Assembly: GCA_003221515.1 (NCBI GenBank)
Contig: QHSI01000127.1
Coordinates: 22,447-86,446 of the forward strand
Source of the DNA: Candidatus Rokuibacteriota bacterium
GTDB taxonomy: Bacteria > Methylomirabilota > Methylomirabilia > Rokubacteriales > CSP1-6
Reading direction: 5' to 3'
Length of the DNA: 64,000 nucleotides
The number at the start of each line of letters is the position of its first letter. Within the stretch, counting starts at the first letter, position 1. Shown here piece after piece: positions 12,528 through 20,858 of the stretch. The position numbers and the translations under genes are program-made. The notes beneath the pieces are model-generated. The model made no database searches. It saw nothing but the letters and a program-made list of their open reading frames with translations, and had not been told where the DNA came from.

Positions 12528-12552
12528 AGCTAAATTTTTAACATACTTAGCT
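12528..12552. promoter_or_regulatory. AT-rich dyad just upstream of leuS
   Basis: AGCTAA (12528-12533) and TTAGCT (12547-12552) form an inverted repeat with 13 nt between them, starting 5 bp upstream of the leuS ATG. The region is strikingly AT-rich. It could be part of the promoter, an operator or a small 5'-UTR hairpin. No T-box features are visible. Confidence 0.4.
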
Positions 12553-12670
12553 GACAGGGGCAAGAACTGCCGCGAAAGAGCGGCGGGCGGGGCCTGCGGC
12601 GACGACGGGTCGCGGCTACGACGGCGCGACGCGGTCGTCGAACGGCCGCGCCGCGCCCAAGTCGTTGTTG

Positions 12671-12919
12671 CTACTTCTTGAGGTCCGCCGCCGCCTCGTT
12701 CGCCAGCTTCAGCGAGTCCTCATGCTTGCCACCATCGTGGAGCTTCTGCGCCTCGTCGAGCTTGGCGACGACCGCCTTCACCTTGGGGTCGTCCGCCTTC
12801 ATCTTCGCCGCGGATTCCCGCGTCTCCTTGATCACCTTCGGGCACGAGCTGGCGAAGGCGCTGCCAGCACCGAAGGCCACGACAACCGCTACCGCTGCGA
12901 CGGTCAGGATCTTTCTCAC
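12671..12919 (-). CDS. small exported helical protein of unknown function
   Basis: This 82-residue protein has a signal peptide (ILTVAAVAVVVAFGAGSAFA) followed by a short, charged, probably two-helix mature part with a single Cys (SSCPKVIKETRE). The composition (EDSLKLANEAAADLKK) suggests a small periplasmic helical-hairpin protein like other short secreted TPR-like or lipid-binding proteins. The GTG start overlaps the uvrC stop as GTGA. Cotranscription with uvrC is therefore expected, although no functional link is evident. I do not recognise the family. Confidence 0.7.
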   Translation of the reverse strand: MRKILTVAAVAVVVAFGAGSAFASSCPKVIKETRESAAKMKADDPKVKAVVAKLDEAQKLHDGGKHEDSLKLANEAAADLKK

Positions 12920-14832
12920 GATCTGTCTTCCCCCCTAGGGCCAGGTTGGCCGATGCCATTGTAACCCCCGGTCGTCCCTTCTGGTTCCGTCGTTGTCCCC
13001 AGCGGCTCCGCCGGTGTCTCGGGATCTTCCGGCGCCGCCGGGTGGAAGTGATCGAAGATCCGCTGCGCGAGCTTCGGCGTCACCTTCGGAACCGACGCCA
13101 GCTCCGCGACCGATGCGTCGCGCACGCGGCGCGCGGAGCCGAGCGTCTTGAGGAGGCTCGTGCGGATCGTGGGCCCGATGCCGGGGATCGTGTCGAGCAC
13201 CGACTGGATGGTGCGCTGCGTCCGCAGCTTCTTGTGATACGTGATCGCGAACCGGTGCGCCTCGTCGCGGATGCGCTGCAGCGTGTGCAGCGCGGGCGAC
13301 GTCGGATCGAGCACGAGCGGATGCAGGCTGTCGGCCTGGTAGACCTCCTCGGCTTGCTTCGCGAGCCCGACCGCCGGAATGTAGTCGAGCCCGAGGTCCT
13401 CCAGCACCTTGAGCCCCGCGTTCAGCTGGCCGCGGCCGCCGTCGATCAAGACCAGATCGGGCAGCACGCTCCCCAGCTCGAGCGCCTTGGAAAAGCGCCG
13501 CGTCAGCACCTCGCTCAGCGAGGCGAAATCGTCGGCGCCGGCGACGCTGCGGATGCGGAAACGTTTATAGTCGTCCTTCTTCATACCGCCGTTTTCCCAG
13601 ACGACCATCGAGCCGACCTGCTCCGTCCCCTGGATGTTCGAGATGTCGTAACCCTCGATGCGATTGGGCAGCCCTGGCAGCCCGAGCGCGCGCTGGAGCT
13701 CTTCGAGCACGAGCTGCTGGCGGTTGTCGCGGGACAGGAGCCGATTCTGGAGCGCGATCGCGGCGTTGGCCTCGGCCATCGCGACGAACTGTCGCTTGGG
13801 CCCCCGCTGCGGCGCCAGCATCTGCACGCGGCGGCCCGCGAGCTTCGAGAGCCACTCACCGGTGAGCTCCGCCTCCGGCACCTCCTCGGACAACAATATT
13901 TCCGCGGCCGGGGTGACCGCTTTGCCGTAGAACTGGCGGACGAACGCCGACAGGATCTCGCCATCGCTCCACCCGGCCACGCGGTCGAAGAAGAACGGCT
14001 CCTGCCCGACCAGCCGGCCCTTGCGCACGAAGAACAACTCCACGCACGCGTCGTCGCCCTGCCGCACGACCCCGACGACGTCCTGATCCACGTCCTCGAT
14101 CGAGATGATCTTCTGGCGCTCGCGAACCTTGTTCAGGGACTGGATCTGGTCGCGGAGGACGGTGGCGCGCTCGAACTTGAGGTCGGCCGCCGCCTCTTCC
14201 ATTTGCTTGGTGAGCCGCTGCGCTAGATCCTCGTCGCGGCCTTCCAAGAAGTGCACGACGTCCCGCACGGTCTTCGCGTAGCCCTCGCGGGTTTCCCAGC
14301 CCGTGCACGGCGCGTTGCAGCGGTGGATCGCGTACTGGATGCAGGGCCGTTCCAGCGACCCGTCGATGGTGATCGAGCAGGTGCGCAGCGGAAAGAGCTG
14401 GCGCGTGAGCCGCAGCGTCTCGCGCATCGCGGTGGCCGGGTAGAACGGTCCGTAGTACTGCGCGCCGTCCTTCTGCACGCGCCGCGCCACCACGAGACGC
14501 GGAAACTCCTCGTTGGTGGTCAGCTTGAGGAACGGATAGTGCTTGTCGTCCCTCAGGATGATGTTGTACCGGGGCCGGTGCTTCCGGACCAGGTTGGCCT
14601 CGAGCATGAGGGCCTCGAGCTCGTTATCGGTCACGATGTACTCGAGGTCGCGGATCTGGCGCACCAGCGTGTCGGTCTTGGGGTCGCGCGGCCGTGACTC
14701 CTGGAAGTAGGACCGCACGCGGCTTCGCAACGACGCCGCCTTGCCGACATACAGGACCTGCTGCTTGCCGTCCCGGTAGATGTAGACACCGGGGCGGTCG
14801 GGCACCCTAGCGAGCTTGTCTTCGAGGGTCAC
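12916..14832 (-). CDS. uvrC: excinuclease ABC subunit C
   Basis: UvrC makes both incisions in nucleotide excision repair. The 638-residue protein has the N-terminal GIY-YIG domain (PGVYIYRDGKQQVLYVGKA) for the 3' cut, a UVR motif near residues 205-240 (LKFERATVLRDQI) that binds UvrB, and the RNase H-like domain with EGYDISNIQG and LVLIDGGRGQLNAG for the 5' cut. C-terminal helix-hairpin-helix repeats follow (LDTIPGIGPTIRTSLLKTLGS). The last 35 residues form a Pro/Gly/Thr-rich tail. uvrB lies 54 bp upstream on the same strand, so uvrB and uvrC are probably co-expressed. Confidence 0.96.
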   Translation of the reverse strand: MTLEDKLARVPDRPGVYIYRDGKQQVLYVGKAASLRSRVRSYFQESRPRDPKTDTLVRQIRDLEYIVTDNELEALMLEANLVRKHRPRYNIILRDDKHYPFLKLTTNEEFPRLVVARRVQKDGAQYYGPFYPATAMRETLRLTRQLFPLRTCSITIDGSLERPCIQYAIHRCNAPCTGWETREGYAKTVRDVVHFLEGRDEDLAQRLTKQMEEAAADLKFERATVLRDQIQSLNKVRERQKIISIEDVDQDVVGVVRQGDDACVELFFVRKGRLVGQEPFFFDRVAGWSDGEILSAFVRQFYGKAVTPAAEILLSEEVPEAELTGEWLSKLAGRRVQMLAPQRGPKRQFVAMAEANAAIALQNRLLSRDNRQQLVLEELQRALGLPGLPNRIEGYDISNIQGTEQVGSMVVWENGGMKKDDYKRFRIRSVAGADDFASLSEVLTRRFSKALELGSVLPDLVLIDGGRGQLNAGLKVLEDLGLDYIPAVGLAKQAEEVYQADSLHPLVLDPTSPALHTLQRIRDEAHRFAITYHKKLRTQRTIQSVLDTIPGIGPTIRTSLLKTLGSARRVRDASVAELASVPKVTPKLAQRIFDHFHPAAPEDPETPAEPLGTTTEPEGTTGGYNGIGQPGPRGEDRS

Positions 14833-14886
14833 GGGGCTCGCATTACGAGCATCATAGGCTCGCCTCGCCTGCGGCTGCGGCTCGCA

Positions 14887-16923
14887 CTACCCTAGCTGAC
14901 GCTTGCGCAAGGCCTTGAGCCGGTCGCGGAGCTCGGCCGCCTGCTCGAAGTCGAGTCGCTTGGCCGCCTCCTTCATCCGCGCCTCGAGCTCGACGATGCG
15001 CGCCTGGAGCGCCGCCGGCGACTCGAACGTCTCCGCCGCCGGCTCCTCCACCGGCACCGTGTAGTAGTCGCGCTCGTAGATCGTCTGGAGGAGCTCGCGG
15101 ATCGACGACTTGATCGACTCCGGCGTGATCCCGTGCTCGTCGTTGTAGGCGCCCTGCAGCTTGCGGCGCCGCTCGGTCTCCTGGAGCGTGATCGCCATCG
15201 ACTCGGTGACGTGGTCGGCGTACATGATCACCTCGCCGTTGACGTGGCGCGCCGCGCGGCCCGCGGTCTGGATCAGCGAGGTCCCAGAGCGGAGATAGCC
15301 TTCCTTGTCGGCGTCGAGGATCGCCACCAGCGAGACCTCGGGGATGTCCAACCCCTCGCGCAGCAGGTTGATCCCGATGAGGCCGTCGAACTTTCCGAGC
15401 CGGAGGTCACGGATGATCGCGACCCGGTCGAGCGTGTCGATGTCGGAGTGCAGGTAGCGTACCCGCAGCCCGAGCTGCTGGTAGTACTCCGTCAGGTCCT
15501 CGGCCATGCGCTTGGTCAGCGTCGTCACCAGGACGCGCTCGTCACGCTCGGCGCGCCCCCGGAGCTCGCCGAGCAGGTCGTCGACCTGATCCTTGGCCGG
15601 CCGCACGGTGATGCGCGGGTCCATGAGCCCGGTCGGGCGGATCACCTGCTCGCCCAGCGCGTCGCCCGCGAGCTTGAGCTCGTAGGGGCCCGGCGTGGCC
15701 GAGACGTAGATGGTCTGGCTGGTCAGCCGCGTGAACTCGTCGAAGATGAGCGGACGGTTGTCGAACGCGGAGGGCATCCGGAAGCCGTACTCGACCAGCG
15801 CTTCCTTGCGCGACCGGTCGCCGTAGTACATGCCGCGGATCTGGGGCACCGCCACGTGGCTCTCGTCGATGATGATCAAGGCGTCCTTCGGCAGGTACTC
15901 GATCAGCGTCGGCGGCGCCTCGCCTGGCTTCCGGCCCGTCAGGTGGCGCGAGTAGTTCTCGATCCCGTGGCAGTAGCCGAGCTCGCGCAGCATCTCCATG
16001 TCGAAGAGCGTTCTCTGCTCGAGCCGCTGCGCCTCCAGCAGGCGGTTGCGCTGGCGCAGGAACGCCAGCCGCTCGCGCAGCTCCTCCTGGATGGTCTCGA
16101 ACGCTCGCGCGAGCTGGGACGCCTCGGTGACGTAGTGGCTCGCCGGGTAGATGTGGACCCGATCGAGGCGCTCGAGCACCGCGCCGCGCAGCGGGTCGAT
16201 CCGGGAGATCGCGTCGATCACGTCGCCGAAGAGCTCGATCCGGAGCGCGATCGACTCCTCGTTGGCCGGGAAGACCTCGACGACGTCACCCCGCACTCGG
16301 AAGGTCCCGCGGTGGAAGTCGTAGTCGTTCCGCTCGTACTGGACGGCGATCAGGCGCCGGATGATCTCGTCGCGATCGATCCGGTCGCCCTCGCCGAGCT
16401 CGAGGTGCAACCCCTGGTAGGTGTCGGGCTCACCGATGCCGTAGATGCACGAGACGGACGCGACCACCAGGACGTCGCGGCGCTCGAGGAGCGACTTGGT
16501 CGCCGAGTGGCGCATCCGGTCGATCTCGTCGTTGATCAGCGCGTCCTTCTCGATGTAGGTGTCCGACTGCGGGATGTACGCCTCGGGCTGGTAGTAGTCG
16601 TAGTACGAGACGAAGTACTCGACGGCATTCGTCGGGAAGAACGCCCGGAACTCGCTGAAGAGCTGCGCGGCCAGCGTCTTGTTGGGCGAGATCACGAGCG
16701 TCGGCCGGTCGACGTTCGCCACGACGTTGGCGATCGAGTACGTCTTGCCCGAGCCGGTCACGCCGCGCAGCACCATGTGGGGCCGGCCCGCCCGGACGAA
16801 GTCGGTCAGGGCGGCGATGGCCTGCGGCTGGTCGCCGCGCGGCACGTATTCGGATGACAGCCGGAACACGGCGTGGGGCGACGTCAGGACGGCGTCGGAA
16901 CCGCCAGGAGATATTTTCGCCAC
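14887..16923 (-). CDS. uvrB: excinuclease ABC subunit B
   Basis: UvrB is the damage-verifying helicase-like subunit of nucleotide excision repair. Motifs include [10 protein letters not shown], Walker [15 protein letters not shown], the beta-hairpin region [15 protein letters not shown], the DEAD-box-like IIIDESHV, helicase motif [11 protein letters not shown], and the C-terminal UVR motif ([16 protein letters not shown]) that contacts UvrC. The start is uncertain. The GTG at 16921-16923 (678 residues) overlaps the upstream HNH gene by 40 bp, and a GTG at 16867-16869 (660 residues) would begin almost at the conserved FRLSSEY. A CTG overlapping the HNH stop (16885-16887) is also in frame. None has a clear ribosome site. 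Confidence 0.94.
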   Translation of the reverse strand: MAKISPGGSDAVLTSPHAVFRLSSEYVPRGDQPQAIAALTDFVRAGRPHMVLRGVTGSGKTYSIANVVANVDRPTLVISPNKTLAAQLFSEFRAFFPTNAVEYFVSYYDYYQPEAYIPQSDTYIEKDALINDEIDRMRHSATKSLLERRDVLVVASVSCIYGIGEPDTYQGLHLELGEGDRIDRDEIIRRLIAVQYERNDYDFHRGTFRVRGDVVEVFPANEESIALRIELFGDVIDAISRIDPLRGAVLERLDRVHIYPASHYVTEASQLARAFETIQEELRERLAFLRQRNRLLEAQRLEQRTLFDMEMLRELGYCHGIENYSRHLTGRKPGEAPPTLIEYLPKDALIIIDESHVAVPQIRGMYYGDRSRKEALVEYGFRMPSAFDNRPLIFDEFTRLTSQTIYVSATPGPYELKLAGDALGEQVIRPTGLMDPRITVRPAKDQVDDLLGELRGRAERDERVLVTTLTKRMAEDLTEYYQQLGLRVRYLHSDIDTLDRVAIIRDLRLGKFDGLIGINLLREGLDIPEVSLVAILDADKEGYLRSGTSLIQTAGRAARHVNGEVIMYADHVTESMAITLQETERRRKLQGAYNDEHGITPESIKSSIRELLQTIYERDYYTVPVEEPAAETFESPAALQARIVELEARMKEAAKRLDFEQAAELRDRLKALRKRQLG

Positions 16924-17414
16924 GAGTCCAGGAGCGAGTGCGCGTGCGGGTGGCGGAGCATGTGCGTCGAGAACACGAACTTCGGATGCACCGGCTCCCG
17001 GATGAGCCGCATCCCGACCTCGTCGGCCAGCCGGTTGCCCTTTTTGAGATTGCAGCGCAGGCACGCCGCGACCACGTTCACCCACGTCGTCTCACCCCCG
17101 CGCGACCGCGGTACGACGTGGTCGACGGTGAGGCGCTCGCCCCGTCGGTTGCAGTACTGGCAGGTGTAGCCGTCGCGCCGCAGGATGTTCTTCTTGTTGA
17201 ACGCCACCCGATCGAGGAACGGCTTGCGGATATAGATCGCGAGGCGGATCACCGCGGGCAGGGCGAAGGTCACCGAGGGCGACCGCACGACGCGCGGCGA
17301 GGCCTCCACGGCTTCAGCCTTCCCGGCCAGGAGGAGCGTGATCGCGCGGCGGGCATTGGTGAAATGCAGCGGCTCAAACGTGTAATTGAGCACCAGTACC
17401 GCAATTTCGTCCAT
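16884..17414 (-). CDS. HNH endonuclease family protein
   Basis: The 176-residue protein has a C-terminal HNH/McrA-type nuclease fold near residues 78-135. It contains the zinc-binding pairs CQYC and CLRC and the His-rich core [19 protein letters not shown]. The N-terminal part ([20 protein letters not shown], then [11 protein letters not shown]) is typical of a widespread stand-alone HNH subgroup with no known restriction partner. It overlaps the start of uvrB, so the pair is probably translated together. This suggests a DNA-processing role, but the substrate is unknown. A mobile or homing origin is possible, although the gene looks integrated in the operon. Confidence 0.85.
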   Translation of the reverse strand: MDEIAVLVLNYTFEPLHFTNARRAITLLLAGKAEAVEASPRVVRSPSVTFALPAVIRLAIYIRKPFLDRVAFNKKNILRRDGYTCQYCNRRGERLTVDHVVPRSRGGETTWVNVVAACLRCNLKKGNRLADEVGMRLIREPVHPKFVFSTHMLRHPHAHSLLDSWRKYLLAVPTPS

Positions 17415-17455
17415 CTTATCAACGTAGTCTAGTCATCGCCTCGCGGGGTGTCAAA

Positions 17456-18439
17456 TCACGACGACCGATGGCGGCGCTCGATGGCGTCGACCAGGAGGCC
17501 TTCGCGCAGCCCGTATTCGCTCACCCGCAACGTCACGACCCCGAGCTCTTCGAACGTCGCCATCACGATCGCAATGCCCGGAATGATCAGGTCGGCGCGT
17601 CCCGGGTCGAGGCACGGGAGCGCTCCGCGTTCCGCGACCGGGAGCGCGCCCAGTCGCTCCAGGAGGCGACGAACGGTCTCACGGCTCAGCGTGTGTCCTT
17701 GCACGCGCGCGGGATCGTAGCGGGCGAGCCCAAGGTCGAGCGCCGCGAGCGTCGTCACCGTGCCGGCCGTACCCACGAGGTGGGCGAGGGTGGCGCCGCG
17801 GATCGCTGCGGGCAGCTCTCGGGCCAACCGAGCGCGCACTTCGCCCTGCATTGCGCAGTAGCGCTCCCACTCGATCCCCCTCGGGAACGGAAAGCGCTCG
17901 GCGAGCGGGATGGCGCCCAGGCGCAGGCTGACCATGCTCCTGATCGCGTCGTCCTCGGACAGCACGTACTCCGTGCTGCCTCCGCCGATGTCGAAGGTGA
18001 GCACCGGGCCCGGCAGCGGACCGAGGCCGTGGCGGACACCGCGGACCGTGAGTCGCGCCTCGTCCTCACCGCTGACCACGTCGACGGCCTGGCCGGCTGC
18101 GCGACCGACCGCCTCGGCGAACGAGCGACCGTTGGACGATTCGCGCACGGCGCTGGTCGCCACGATGCGAACGTCACCGGCGCCGCGGTCGCGCGCGCGC
18201 TCGACGTACGTCTTCACCACGGCGAGGGTGCGGGCCATCGGCGCCTCGCCGAGGGCCCCGGAGCGCGCGAGGCCCTCACCGAGCCGCGTGATCGTCTGAT
18301 CCTCGTCGACGATCTGCCACGCCCCGGGGCCGGCGACGTCAGCCACGAGGAGTCGGACCGTGTTGCTGCCGACGTCGATCGCGGCGATGCGCGCCGGCGA
18401 AAGTGAAAACGCCCCGCCGGGACCCCGGCGGGGCGTCAT
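17456..18439 (-). CDS. Ppx/GppA family phosphatase (exopolyphosphatase or pppGpp hydrolase)
   Basis: The 327-residue protein belongs to the sugar kinase/Hsp70/actin-fold phosphatases that hydrolyse polyphosphate or pppGpp. Motifs are IAAIDVGSNTVRLLV (phosphate 1), ATSAVRESSNG, VVSGEDEARLTVRG, LTFDIGGGSTEYVL (phosphate 2) and HLVGTAGTVTTLAAL. It is the short form lacking the C-terminal HD-like domain. The only ATG (18437-18439) lies upstream of a perfect GC hairpin that ends in TTTT and looks like the terminator of the cytochrome gene. The first codons would therefore be read from the hairpin, and no other ATG, GTG or TTG precedes the first conserved motif. Confidence 0.88.
   Translation of the reverse strand: MTPRRGPGGAFSLSPARIAAIDVGSNTVRLLVADVAGPGAWQIVDEDQTITRLGEGLARSGALGEAPMARTLAVVKTYVERARDRGAGDVRIVATSAVRESSNGRSFAEAVGRAAGQAVDVVSGEDEARLTVRGVRHGLGPLPGPVLTFDIGGGSTEYVLSEDDAIRSMVSLRLGAIPLAERFPFPRGIEWERYCAMQGEVRARLARELPAAIRGATLAHLVGTAGTVTTLAALDLGLARYDPARVQGHTLSRETVRRLLERLGALPVAERGALPCLDPGRADLIIPGIAIVMATFEELGVVTLRVSEYGLREGLLVDAIERRHRSS
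18406..18434 (-). terminator. GC hairpin terminator overlapping the ppx-like start
   Basis: GCCCCGCCGG (18411-18420) and CCGGCGGGGC (18425-18434) form a perfect 10-bp stem with a 4-nt loop. On the minus strand it is followed by G and a TTTT run (18406-18409). It starts 25 nt after the stop of the cytochrome c gene, so it should terminate that transcript. It also covers codons 2-11 of the downstream phosphatase. Confidence 0.75.
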
Positions 18440-18458
18440 GGGATCGGACGGCGTGGGC

Positions 18459-18860
18459 CTACTTCCCCTTGAGCGTCCGGATGTAGTTCACGATCTCCCA
18501 TCGCTCGTTCTCCGGAAGGTGCTTCCACGGAGGCATCGCGCCCCGTCCGTTCGAGATCTTCCAGAAGATCTCGCCGTCACCCTGCTTCTGGACGGCATCG
18601 CTGGTCCAGTTCGCGGGCTTCGGCGGTGGCAACGCGGCCGCGGCCGGCCCATCGCCCTTTCCCGAGGCGCCGTGGCACGACACGCAGTTCGTCTCGACCG
18701 TCTTCTTCGCGTTACCGACGCCCTTCACCGGGTTCTTCGCCGCCTTCGCGTCGGCCGGCGCGACCCACGGACCCTGCGCGGAGACCACTGACACCGCGGT
18801 CCAGGCAACGAGTGTGGTCGCGACGATGACGGTGCTCAGCGACTTCCCGAACGCGCTCAT
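18459..18860 (-). CDS. exported monohaem class I cytochrome c
   Basis: The 133-residue protein has a signal peptide (STVIVATTLVAWTAVSVVSA) and one haem-binding motif CVSCH at residues 59-63. A GAMPPW segment near residue 109 supplies the distal Met ligand, and the C-terminal helix WEIVNYIRTLKG packs on the haem. It would be a small periplasmic electron carrier. The ATG at 18858-18860 has a strong GGAGG site 5 nt upstream and gives a normal signal peptide, unlike a longer in-frame start. No oxidase or dehydrogenase partner is adjacent, and the gene has its own terminator. Confidence 0.9.
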   Translation of the reverse strand: MSAFGKSLSTVIVATTLVAWTAVSVVSAQGPWVAPADAKAAKNPVKGVGNAKKTVETNCVSCHGASGKGDGPAAAALPPPKPANWTSDAVQKQGDGEIFWKISNGRGAMPPWKHLPENERWEIVNYIRTLKGK

Positions 18861-18935
18861 GGCGCCTCCTCTCCTGACATTCCTGCCGAAATGTTCACAA
18901 GCAGCGGCCATTTAACACTCCTGAGACGAACGAGG

Positions 18936-20333
18936 TCAAGTTGATATTCGAGCGGCGCGCCTCGCCGCGCGCCAGCAGACAACGCCTAGCGCGCCGTAGG
19001 CGAGCGCCACGTGAGCCGGCAAGGCCGATGGCATGGCCCACGGCCAGAAGAGACCACCGGTCGCAAGGGGCGAGTGGATCATTCCGACGAGCGTGGCCGC
19101 GCTGGCCACGGCGAAGAGGCCCCCGGCCAGCGCCAGGCGAAGGTCGATGATCGCGGCCAGCGCCCAGCCCCAGAGCACCGCGGTCAGGATGAAGCCGTTG
19201 CCGAGCATCAGGAGCGCCTGATAGCCGAGCGCCACGTCACCCTTGAGGGCGGCGGGCGACGTGCCGAGCGCCGAGAAGAGACCGCCGGACTCGATCAGCA
19301 CGACCGCCGCCACCACCGGCACGAACGTCAGCGCCACCGCGGCGCCGTGACGCGGAGGTGTTGCCAGGAATCCCTGGGCCGTGATTTCGAGGCCGATGAA
19401 GACGAGGATCGGCGCGATCGCCGCTTCCGGAAGCACCGCGATCAGGAGCGAGAGCGCGCCCGTCGCCGCGCCGACTCCGATCACGAGGCCGGTCGCCAGT
19501 GTGTAGCCCGCGCGCGCCCCCATCGCCTTGTAGGCCGGGTGGCCGATGTAGGGAGTGTTCTGGATGACTCCACCGCAGCATCCGGCGAGGACGGTGGTCG
19601 CCGCTTCGGTCAGGAGAATGTCGCGAGCGCGGTACTCGTCCCCGGCTGCCGCGGCGCTTTCCGTGTTGTCGATCCCGCCGATGGTCGTCACGAGCGCGAA
19701 CGGAAGCGCGATCGAGAGATACGGCAGCGTTTCCGGCAGCGCATCGAGCCACCCCAGGGTCGGCCACGGCAGGGCCAGCCGTAGCGGACCGGGCGCGATT
19801 ACACCCGCCGGACCGAAGCCGAGCCACGACCGCCCCCAGAAGATCAGCGTGCCCGCCAGCACCGAGGCGAACGCGGCCGGAAGACCGAACGGCATCCGCA
19901 TCCCGCTGAAGAGGGCCAGCAGCAGGAGGATCAGCGCCACGAGCCCGACCATGGGGTCGCGCATGATCTTGAGCATCGGGAGGAAGGCGATCAGCAGAAT
20001 CGATACGCCCGCGATCGACCCGAGGAGGGCGGCGCGCGGCACGACCCGCCGCGCCCAGTCGCCTCCGAACGCAAGGGCCAGCTTGACGAGGCCGATGGCG
20101 ACCGTGGTGGCCATCCCGACCTTCCACGCGAGCACCGGATCGCCGGTCGCAAGCATGACCGGCCCGAGGACACCGAAGACCATCGCGAACAGCGTGGGCG
20201 TGTCGATGCCGAAGGGCATCGCGGTGACGTCCGACCGTCCCGTGCGGCGCATCAGTCTCACTGCGAGCCACGTATAGACGAGATCGCCGGCGAGCACCCC
20301 GAGCGCCGTCCCGGGCACCATCCGGAGCAGCAC
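18936..20333 (-). CDS. NCS2-like (xanthine/uracil/AzgA-type) permease; true start probably upstream
   Basis: This is a polytopic inner-membrane transporter with 12-14 hydrophobic segments. It resembles nucleobase-type permeases, with TAMPFGIDTPTLFAMVFGVLGP early, TTIGGIDNTESAAAAGDEY in the middle and GVIQNTPYIGHPAYKAMGAR. The first conventional start (GTG 20331-20333) gives 465 residues but seems too late. The same frame stays open upstream and encodes WIRAGDLNGFLGLALDN and TQLVILSSLLIGVFKFPADL, which read like the missing first transmembrane helix. There is no ATG, GTG or TTG in that extension for at least 70 codons. The upstream small gene ends at 20461, inside this extension. The substrate is not determinable. 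Confidence 0.8.
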   Translation of the reverse strand: MLLRMVPGTALGVLAGDLVYTWLAVRLMRRTGRSDVTAMPFGIDTPTLFAMVFGVLGPVMLATGDPVLAWKVGMATTVAIGLVKLALAFGGDWARRVVPRAALLGSIAGVSILLIAFLPMLKIMRDPMVGLVALILLLLALFSGMRMPFGLPAAFASVLAGTLIFWGRSWLGFGPAGVIAPGPLRLALPWPTLGWLDALPETLPYLSIALPFALVTTIGGIDNTESAAAAGDEYRARDILLTEAATTVLAGCCGGVIQNTPYIGHPAYKAMGARAGYTLATGLVIGVGAATGALSLLIAVLPEAAIAPILVFIGLEITAQGFLATPPRHGAAVALTFVPVVAAVVLIESGGLFSALGTSPAALKGDVALGYQALLMLGNGFILTAVLWGWALAAIIDLRLALAGGLFAVASAATLVGMIHSPLATGGLFWPWAMPSALPAHVALAYGALGVVCWRAARRAARIST

Positions 20334-20460
20334 GAGGTCGGCCGGGAACTTGAAGACGCCGATCAGAAGCGAGGAGAGGATGACCAGCTGAGTGACGTTG
20401 TCGAGCGCCAGGCCGAGGAAGCCGTTGAGATCCCCGGCCCGGATCCAGCGCGGCCGCCGG

Positions 20461-20766
20461 CTAGCGGGGACTGGCGTCGGCGACCGCCCCGTCAGCGATG
20501 AACTCGCGGGCCAGGCGCTTGACGTGCTCCGCGAGCGTGGCGCACCAGGCGAGGGTCCCGCGGTTGTCGGCCACCTCGCGGAAACCTAGCTCGAGGGTCG
20601 GCGCAAGACGGTGCCCCAATCTCAGCCGCACGCCGTAGGAAGTTCCTTCACGCCCGTCGTCGTGATCGAAGACGACCTCGAGGCGCGGATCAACCCGCTT
20701 GGCGTGGGCCGTGATGAAGTTACGGAGCCAGCGCTCGACCTCGTGGTAGGTCCCGCCCGAAAACAC
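20461..20766 (-). CDS. conserved-looking hypothetical protein, 101 residues
   Basis: This 101-residue soluble protein starts MFSGGTYHEVERWLRNFIT and ends REFIADGAVADASPR. It contains a charged beta segment (RLEVVFDHDDGREGTSYGVRL) and a C-terminal helix. I do not recognise a family. It lies between nrdJ and the permease on the same strand, and its stop overlaps the apparent N-terminal extension of the permease. Codon use is like its neighbours, so it is probably a real gene. Confidence 0.6.
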   Translation of the reverse strand: MFSGGTYHEVERWLRNFITAHAKRVDPRLEVVFDHDDGREGTSYGVRLRLGHRLAPTLELGFREVADNRGTLAWCATLAEHVKRLAREFIADGAVADASPR

Positions 20767-20816
20767 GTCGGCATTCTAGCATCGGAAAGACACCGCGACG
20801 GAGGAGCGGAAGGAAA

Positions 20817-20843
20817 CGGGGAGACCAGTTCGCTGGTCCCCCC
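20817..20843 (-). terminator. probable nrdJ terminator hairpin
   Basis: GACCAG (20823-20828), the tetraloop TTCG and CTGGTC (20833-20838) form the upper stem. After one mismatch the stem continues with GGG/CCC pairs on the outside. On the minus strand it is followed by a short GTTTCC run, and it lies about 15 nt past the nrdJ stop. The U tract is weak. Confidence 0.55.
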
Positions 20844-20858
20844 GTCCTCACGACCCAC

